NCBI GenBank assembly: GCA_902765025.1
Contig: CACWYC010000005.1
Location: 1 to 64,000, forward strand
Length of the DNA stretch: 64,000 nucleotides
Reading direction: 5' to 3'
Source: Oscillospiraceae bacterium
GTDB taxonomy: Bacteria; Bacillota; Clostridia; Oscillospirales; Oscillospiraceae
Shown here: positions 59,283-64,000 of the stretch, in pieces
Position numbering within the stretch: the first letter of the stretch is position 1
Layout of the letters: each line of letters begins with the position of its first letter
Position numbers and translations under genes: made by a program
The notes under the pieces: model-generated
What the model was told of the DNA's origin: nothing
The model's input: the letters and a program-made list of their open reading frames with translations, nothing else
Database searches by the model: none

Positions 59283-60509
59283 ATGGCGTATCAGACGCTG
59301 AAAAAGCTGTATTATGCGGACCATGAGGAGTATCGGTCCACCTATATGCAGAGATTCTCCGGGGAAAACGCCGTTCATATGGATTTTGACGTGGCGGGCT
59401 ATCAGGCCTTTTTTGTCAACAGTAATGAAGTCGTTGAACTGGGATATCATATTTTTGCTCTGGATAAGGAGATTCTCAAGTTACAGACACAGCTTCCCAA
59501 GGTTGCATTGCAGCAGTATTCCAGGCGGTGCCTTATCGACGAAATCGTGGTAACGAACAAGATCGAGGGCGTACACAGCAGCAGAAAAGAGATTGGAGAC
59601 GCCCTGACGCAATTAGAGGAGCAGTCCACAAGGCGTGGAAAAAAGAATGTATTCCTCGGGCTTGTCAATAAGTATTTGAAGCTGTCAAGCGAGGAGAAGG
59701 TTGCCCTTCAAACCTGCCGGGATATCCGGGATATTTATGATGAAATCGTATTAGACGAGGTTGTCAGTGAGGATAAGAATAACGCGCCGGATGGCGTGCT
59801 TTTTCGGAAAGACATGGCGGAGGTCTATGGGGAAACCGGCAAATCCATTCACAAGGGGAAGTATCCGGAGAGTGAAATCATAAGCTATATGGACAAGGCG
59901 TTGCAATTTCTGCATGACGAAAGTATTGCCGCCCTGTATAGAATCTGTCTATTTCATTATATGATAGAGTATATTCACCCCTTTTATGACGGCAACGGGC
60001 GTCTGGGCCGGTTTATCCTCAGCTATTGCATCTCTGAAAGCTTTGAACGCCTGGTGGCCTATCGCATTTCTGAGACGATCAAGGAGAATATCAGTAAGTA
60101 TTACACCGCTTTTTCAACGTGTAATGACCCGAGAAACCTTGCTGACCTCACACCGTTTTTAATTATGATGCTCAGTATGATTGCATCTGCCATGGAGGAT
60201 CTTAAACGGTCTCTACAGGAAAAGCTGCTGAGCTTGGAGCGGTATCTTTCGGTGGTTCCCCGGTTGCACCAGTATCAGACCAGCGAAATGGCCACACTGT
60301 ACAGCATACTTATCCAGGCGTCGCTTTTCAGTGAAAAAGGTATATCGACACAAGAACTCATATCCATCTTCGATACGAATTATACAACCCTTGGAAAACG
60401 CCTTGCCATTGTAAAAGATCAGGAGCTCCTTTCCGTGGAGAAATATAAGAACAAAAAATACTACGCAATGAAGCTTCAAGAATTGGATGACATGCTATTG
60501 CTATCCTGA
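59283..60509 (+). CDS. Fic domain AMP-transferase-type protein
   Basis: Fic enzymes transfer AMP or related groups to protein hydroxyls. The 408-residue protein carries the full active-site motif HPFYDGNGRLGR (about residues 237-248), and upstream at about residue 98 an inhibitory-helix motif TNKIEG fitting (S/T)xxxE(G/N), so activity is probably autoinhibited. A C-terminal winged-helix-like segment (residues 330-400) may bind DNA. Base composition is clearly lower in GC than flanking genes, with many AAA, GAA and ATA codons, suggesting transfer. GGGAGGTG precedes the ATG at 59283. Confidence 0.93.
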   Translation: MAYQTLKKLYYADHEEYRSTYMQRFSGENAVHMDFDVAGYQAFFVNSNEVVELGYHIFALDKEILKLQTQLPKVALQQYSRRCLIDEIVVTNKIEGVHSSRKEIGDALTQLEEQSTRRGKKNVFLGLVNKYLKLSSEEKVALQTCRDIRDIYDEIVLDEVVSEDKNNAPDGVLFRKDMAEVYGETGKSIHKGKYPESEIISYMDKALQFLHDESIAALYRICLFHYMIEYIHPFYDGNGRLGRFILSYCISESFERLVAYRISETIKENISKYYTAFSTCNDPRNLADLTPFLIMMLSMIASAMEDLKRSLQEKLLSLERYLSVVPRLHQYQTSEMATLYSILIQASLFSEKGISTQELISIFDTNYTTLGKRLAIVKDQELLSVEKYKNKKYYAMKLQELDDMLLLS

Positions 60510-60540
60510 TTGTCACGCTGAAATGCACATCTCCCGCCCC

Positions 60541-60569
60541 TTGACAAATCCCCTCGCCCGGCGTATAAA
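60541..60569 (+). promoter_or_regulatory. Promoter of the DUF554 gene
   Basis: TTGACA (60541-60546), 17 bases, TATAAA (60564-60569). Confidence 0.7.
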
Positions 60570-60597
60570 ACAGGGGAGAAAACGAGGTGATGCACCC

Positions 60598-61269
60598 ATG
60601 ACAGGAACATTGGTCAACGCCGCCGCCATCGTGGCAGGCAGCGTCATCGGCGGCACCTTCCGCCGGGTATTGAGCGACCGGCTCAGCCGCGCCCTGATGG
60701 ACGCCATGGGCCTTTCGGCCTTCGCCCTGGGCGTCAACGCCGTGGTGCAGAATATGCCCAAGAGCCAGTATCCCGTGCTGTTCATCGTCAGCCTGGCCCT
60801 GGGCTGCCTGCTGGGCACGCTGCTCCAATTGGACCAGCGGGTGAAGCGGCTTACGGAGAAGCGGGGCGGTGCCGGCCTGGGCCAGGGCATCCTCACCGGC
60901 TGCCTCCTGTTCTGCATCGGCACGCTGTCCATTCTGGGCCCCGTCCAGAGCGCCCTCTACGGCGACCATACCTACCTCTTCACCAACGCCTCCCTGGACT
61001 TCGTCACCTCCATGGTGCTGGGTGCCACCTACGGCGTGGGCATGGCCCTCTCGGCGGTGGTGCTGGTGGCCTGGCAGGGGGGCATCTACCTGCTGACGCT
61101 GCTGCTGGGCAGCTTCATCACCGATACCATGATGACGGAGATCTCCATCGTAGGCGGCCTGCTCATCGCCATGTCGGGCCTGTCCATTATGAAAATCAAA
61201 GCCTTCCCCACGCTGAACTATCTCCCCGCCCTGGCCGTCCCCATCCTCTGGTGCCTGATTCGGGGCTGA
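60598..61269 (+). CDS. DUF554 family membrane protein
   Basis: Integral membrane protein of 223 residues with about seven hydrophobic segments and glycine-rich motifs (NAAAIVAGSVIGG at the N terminus, GLSAFALGVNAV, CIGTLSILGPVQSAL, GVGMALSAV), characteristic of DUF554 (YdfK-like) proteins. The function is unknown; transport is possible. The ATG at 60598 has GAGG upstream and lies just after a consensus promoter. It is monocistronic and ends at a hairpin. Confidence 0.9.
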   Translation: MTGTLVNAAAIVAGSVIGGTFRRVLSDRLSRALMDAMGLSAFALGVNAVVQNMPKSQYPVLFIVSLALGCLLGTLLQLDQRVKRLTEKRGGAGLGQGILTGCLLFCIGTLSILGPVQSALYGDHTYLFTNASLDFVTSMVLGATYGVGMALSAVVLVAWQGGIYLLTLLLGSFITDTMMTEISIVGGLLIAMSGLSIMKIKAFPTLNYLPALAVPILWCLIRG

Positions 61270-61289
61270 AACAACCGAAAAATGCCACC

Positions 61290-61325
61290 GGGCGGAGGAA
61301 TCCTTTGGTTTCTCCGCCCTTTTTT
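61290..61325 (+). terminator. Terminator after the DUF554 gene
   Basis: GGGCGGAG ... CTCCGCCC followed by TTTTTT. Confidence 0.8.
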
Positions 61326-61373
61326 AAGCTGCTCTGTAAAGCGGCATTCCAGAAAAGCGAGATAGAATACCTC

Positions 61374-61409
61374 TTGCATCCTATCAGAACTATGGTATAC
61401 TATTGATAG
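61374..61409 (+). promoter_or_regulatory. Promoter and inverted-repeat operator of the toxin-antitoxin pair
   Basis: TTGCAT (61374-61379), 16 bases, TATACT (61396-61401). Inverted arms CTATCA (61381-61386) and TGATAG (61404-61409) surround the -10, as expected for autorepression by the antitoxin. Confidence 0.6.
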
Positions 61410-61434
61410 AATAAAACCAGGGGGGTATTATGTA

Positions 61435-61701
61435 ATGAACATCAAACCGTCCACATCACTGCGAAACGAGTATTTGCAGATTTCCGCGCTGGCAAAAGCA
61501 TCCGGCGAGCCCATTTATATCACCAACAAGGGTGAGGCTGACGGCGTATTTATGAGCGTGGAGGCTTTCGAGCAGCGCGAGAAGATGCTGGCCCACCGGG
61601 CCAGCATTCTGGAGGCGGAGCTGGCTCGTCTCTCCGGCAGTCCCACCTTTTCCGTTCAGGACGTTCGCGCCAGGCTGAAGGAGAAATACCGGAATGGCTG
61701 A
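61435..61701 (+). CDS. Phd/YefM-type antitoxin
   Basis: Antitoxin of a type II system, 88 residues. N-terminal Phd fold (MNIKPSTSLRNEYLQISALAK; PIYITNKGEADGVFMSVEAFEQ) for DNA binding, and a charged helical C terminus (ILEAELARLSG...DVRARLKEK) to neutralise toxin. Its stop overlaps the toxin start by eight bases. It is related in pattern to the orphan antitoxin at 24364, which raises the question of cross-talk. An inverted repeat at its promoter is the likely operator. Confidence 0.9.
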   Translation: MNIKPSTSLRNEYLQISALAKASGEPIYITNKGEADGVFMSVEAFEQREKMLAHRASILEAELARLSGSPTFSVQDVRARLKEKYRNG

Positions 61702-62002
61702 TTTTCATCTGGCGTTTCTGCCTGCGGCCATGGATGATCTTGACCGGATTGCCGAGTATTATCTGACAATGGTTGGCGCACGCGCGGCAGAGCGCGTCAC
61801 GGATCAAATCCTGGATACGCTGTCGCGTTTGGAGCGATATCCCTATCTCGGCGCTTCTCATCCCGACCCGGTGCTGGCGTCCATGGAGTACCGCAGAATC
61901 CTATCCGGCGAGTATGTGTGCGTCTATAAGGTGATCGAGCATTCCATTGTGGTTTACCGCATCGTCCGCGGTGCCACCGACTATCCCAAGTATTTCTATT
62001 GA
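61694..62002 (+). CDS. RelE/ParE-family toxin
   Basis: The 102-residue toxin has the ParE/RelE fold features: FLPAAMDDLDRIAEYYL near the start, a central DTLSRLERYPYLGA, and the C-terminal strands YRRILSGEYVCVYKV and VVYRIVRGATDYPKYF. It would act either on gyrase (ParE) or ribosome-bound mRNA (RelE); the sequence alone does not settle which. It overlaps its antitoxin gene and ends at a 25-bp perfect hairpin. Apparently complete, so the pair is probably functional. Confidence 0.9.
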   Translation: MADFHLAFLPAAMDDLDRIAEYYLTMVGARAAERVTDQILDTLSRLERYPYLGASHPDPVLASMEYRRILSGEYVCVYKVIEHSIVVYRIVRGATDYPKYFY

Positions 62003-62005
62003 ACA

Positions 62006-62063
62006 GCGCAAAAGCAGAATCGGCAGCTTCTCATGGAGGAAGCTGCCGATTCTGCTTTTGCGC
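62006..62063. terminator. 25-bp perfect inverted repeat between toxin and DUF1294 genes
   Basis: Arms at 62006-62030 and 62039-62063 are perfectly complementary (GCGCAAAAGCAGAATCGGCA... against its reverse) around an 8-base loop. It contains AAAA/TTTT near the base, so it can act as a terminator in both directions. Confidence 0.85.
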
Positions 62064-62103
62064 TATGCGCCTGTGCCACTGGGCAGACGCGGTCTATATG
62101 TCA

Positions 62104-62391
62104 TTATCGATACTTGAAATACCACACCGCCAGCCCCGCCAGGATGAGCTGCGCCACCAAAATGGCGGGCAGCCCCCAGCGGAAATACCAGTGCTTCGTC
62201 TTGTGGCGAAAGGTGTTCATACCCAGAATAGCGCCCACCGAGCCCCCCAGCAGGGGCAGCAGAAACAGCGTCTTTTCCGGCACCCTCCACTGGTGGCGTC
62301 GTGCCCGCCGCTTGTCGGCGCCGTACACCAAAAAGGTGGCGATGTTGATGAGCGCCAGATACGCCAGCGCACATTTAGCAGCGGTGGTCAT
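62104..62391 (-). CDS. DUF1294 family small membrane protein
   Basis: The 95-residue protein has three hydrophobic segments and the DUF1294 motifs YGADKRRARRHQWRVPE, LLGGSVGAILGM and FRHKTKHWYFRWGLP. The family is widespread and uncharacterised; some members are fused to cold-shock domains, this one is not. Its start lies two bases beyond the psuG stop, so it is probably the last gene of the psuK-psuG unit. Confidence 0.92.
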   Translation of the reverse strand: MTTAAKCALAYLALINIATFLVYGADKRRARRHQWRVPEKTLFLLPLLGGSVGAILGMNTFRHKTKHWYFRWGLPAILVAQLILAGLAVWYFKYR

Positions 62392-62392
62392 C

Positions 62393-63316
62393 TTACCGGC
62401 GGCACAGCTCCGCCGCGGTCTCGGCGGCCAGGGCGGCGTTGTTGTACACCAGCCGGATGTTGCTCTCCAAGGAGTCGCCGCCGGTCAGGTCCTTCACCCG
62501 TGCCAGCAGGAAGGGGGTGGTGGCCTTGCCGTGGATGCCCTGCTCCGCCGCCTCGGCGATGGCGCGGTCAATGGCGGCGTTGATAACGGCGCTGTCCATG
62601 CTGTACTGCTCCGGGATGGGGTTGGTCACCAGCATGCCGGTCTTGAGGCCCATCTCCCGCTGGCAGCGGAAGGCGGCGGCCAACTCCTCGGGGCTGTCCA
62701 GCTCGTAGTCCACACCGAAGCCGGAGTGGCGGGTGTAGAAGGCGGGCAGCTCCTTCGTCTGATAGCCGATCACGGGCACGCCCTTGGTCTCCAGATATTC
62801 CAGCGTCAGCCCCAGATCCAAAATGGACTTGGCCCCGGCGCACACCACCATCACAGGGGTCTGGGCCAGTTCCTCCAGGTCGGCGGAGATGTCCATGGTG
62901 GTCTCCGCGCCCCGGTGCACGCCGCCGATGCCGCCGGTGGCAAACACCTGGATGCCCGCCATGTGGGCGATCATCATGGTGGTGGTCACAGTGGTGGCGC
63001 CGTCCATGCCCTTGGCCACGATCACGGGCAGATCCCGGCGGCTGGTCTTGGTGACGCCCGCCCCGGTGCGGCCCAGGTAGTCAATCTCCTCGGGGGTAAG
63101 GCCGGCCTTCAGCCGCCCGCCCAGGATGGCGATGGTGGCGGGCACGGCGCCGTGTTCCCGGATGATTTTCTCCACCTGCAGCGCCGTATCCACGTTCTGG
63201 GGATAGGGCATGCCGTGGCTGATGATGGTGCTCTCCAGCGCCACCACCGGGCGGCCCTCCGCAACGGCCTTTGCCACCTCGGGGGCCACGTCCAGATAAC
63301 GATTCAGTTCACGCAT
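62393..63316 (-). CDS. psuG: Pseudouridine-5'-phosphate glycosidase
   Basis: Splits pseudouridine 5'-phosphate into uracil and ribose 5-phosphate. The 307-residue enzyme has the family signatures VALESTIISHGMPYPQN, ATIAILGGRLKAGL, KTSRRDLP, FATGGIGGVHRGAE and VCAGAKSILDL. It follows the kinase gene after two bases, so both catabolic steps are cotranscribed. The start at 63316 is chosen by the conserved N terminus and a GAGG ten bases upstream. Confidence 0.96.
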   Translation of the reverse strand: MRELNRYLDVAPEVAKAVAEGRPVVALESTIISHGMPYPQNVDTALQVEKIIREHGAVPATIAILGGRLKAGLTPEEIDYLGRTGAGVTKTSRRDLPVIVAKGMDGATTVTTTMMIAHMAGIQVFATGGIGGVHRGAETTMDISADLEELAQTPVMVVCAGAKSILDLGLTLEYLETKGVPVIGYQTKELPAFYTRHSGFGVDYELDSPEELAAAFRCQREMGLKTGMLVTNPIPEQYSMDSAVINAAIDRAIAEAAEQGIHGKATTPFLLARVKDLTGGDSLESNIRLVYNNAALAAETAAELCRR

Positions 63317-63318
63317 AA

Positions 63319-64000
63319 TCAAAAAACCTCTTTTCCAAAATCCCGTAGGATAGATAGTACGTTTTCCCGGCTCATCCCGGGGTGAATGGTGGTGGCCGCC
63401 GTGCAGGCAAGCGCCCCGGCCCCCATGGCAAACCGGGCCGTGTCGGTAAGCGCCGTGCCCCGCAGCAGCTCCAATGTAATCGCCGCCGCCATGGCGTCGC
63501 CGCCGCCGGTGGCGTTGGCCACCGTCACGGCAGGGCAGGGGAGACGCACCTCTTCGCCCCGCCTGTTTTTGGCAAAAATGCCCTTGGTGCTCAGGGAGAT
63601 GAACACGTTTTCCACCCCGGCGTCCAAAAGGGTGTCCGCCGAGCGGCGGAGGGAAGATTCGTCCGTAATGGACACGCCGGACAGCGCCTCCGCCTCCATG
63701 CGGTTGGGCTTGATGGCGGCCAGATGTGGCAGCAGCCCCCGGAGCCGTCCGCACTTGTGGCAGCTCACCGGGTCGGCGGTGATGGGAATGTCCACATTCT
63801 CCCCCAACCACTGGAGCGTCCGCTCCGGCACGTTGGCGTCCACCACCAGCGCGTCGTACCGCCGTATCTCCGTAAGCCGCGGCGAGAGCGCTTCCGGCGT
63901 CAGCGCGTCCAGCACCGCCATGTCGTTCACCGCCATGGTCATGTCCCCGGTGTCATCCAGCAGCGCAAGATAGGTGCCCGTGCGCCCGCCCTTTACGGTG
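63319..64000 (-). CDS. psuK: PfkB-family sugar kinase, probable pseudouridine kinase (5' end beyond the window)
   Basis: The visible 227 codons are the C-terminal part of a ribokinase-fold (PfkB) kinase: substrate-domain region VDANVPERTL, ITADPVSCHKCGRL, KPNRMEAEALSG and the catalytic ATP-binding motif ANATGGGDAMAAAI with the base aspartate. The reading frame is open up to base 64000, so the N terminus lies outside. Adjacent psuG indicates that the substrate is pseudouridine, phosphorylated at O5'. The two-base gap to psuG shows a common transcript. Confidence 0.92.
   Translation of the reverse strand, partial: TVKGGRTGTYLALLDDTGDMTMAVNDMAVLDALTPEALSPRLTEIRRYDALVVDANVPERTLQWLGENVDIPITADPVSCHKCGRLRGLLPHLAAIKPNRMEAEALSGVSITDESSLRRSADTLLDAGVENVFISLSTKGIFAKNRRGEEVRLPCPAVTVANATGGGDAMAAAITLELLRGTALTDTARFAMGAGALACTAATTIHPGMSRENVLSILRDFGKEVF

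Overview
Organism: the window is GC-rich (well above 60% in most genes), gene-dense, with AGGAGG-type ribosome binding sites, a LexA/SOS system, a CtsR-McsA-ClpC stress operon, a tryptophan T-box and an alpha/beta-type small acid-soluble spore protein. Together these indicate an endospore-forming Clostridia member, most likely a high-GC gut Oscillospiraceae/Ruminococcaceae relative (inference; no rRNA is present to fix the taxonomy).

Layout. 1-94: 3' end of a group II intron. 104-9575: housekeeping genes (secG, lexA, a solute-binding lipoprotein, pgeF, secA, a beta-CASP hydrolase, a TrmA/RlmD methyltransferase). 9611-12109: an AT-rich NapH-like ferredoxin gene, AlkD-type glycosylase, Nudix hydrolase. 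12190-17982: DEAD-box helicase and the aspartate-family block (thrC-thrH divergent from lysC-asd). 18107-24204: peptide-binding lipoprotein, an atypical trigger factor, a Crp/Fnr regulator and the NfnAB transhydrogenase. 24364-33700: orphan antitoxin, radical SAM gene, spore protein, CcdA/TlpA thiol pair, pepD, asp23-fakA, nfo. 33784-40215: aminotransferase, ctsR-mcsA-clpC (no mcsB), a periodic repeat array and a strongly promoted secreted protein.

40389-53208 is a compact phage-derived cluster. Fourteen tightly overlapping minus-strand genes encode packaging (terS, terL), portal, a Prp-type protease, scaffold, an N4-gp56-type capsid protein, short-tail and adhesin proteins, holin and amidase. 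A divergent plus-strand XRE repressor/ImmA-like protease pair lies behind four near-identical 19-bp operators. There is no integrase, replication gene or tape measure, all frames are open and base composition looks host-like, so a domesticated particle (gene-transfer-agent-like) or a minimal podovirus remnant must both be considered.

53286-64000: degenerate Hpt-like protein, acyl-ACP thioesterase, DUF11 protein, small Cys-rich protein, double-OB SSB, radical SAM enzyme, T-box-controlled TrpB2, a lower-GC Fic protein, DUF554 protein, a complete Phd/ParE toxin-antitoxin pair, DUF1294 protein and the pseudouridine catabolic genes psuG-psuK (psuK runs off the right edge).

Several repeat families lie between genes: short GTAGGG-plus-hairpin elements, a GCAYCGCAGATTTCGCGCC element, and a 214-bp-spaced direct repeat. 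No tRNA, rRNA or CRISPR array was recognised.
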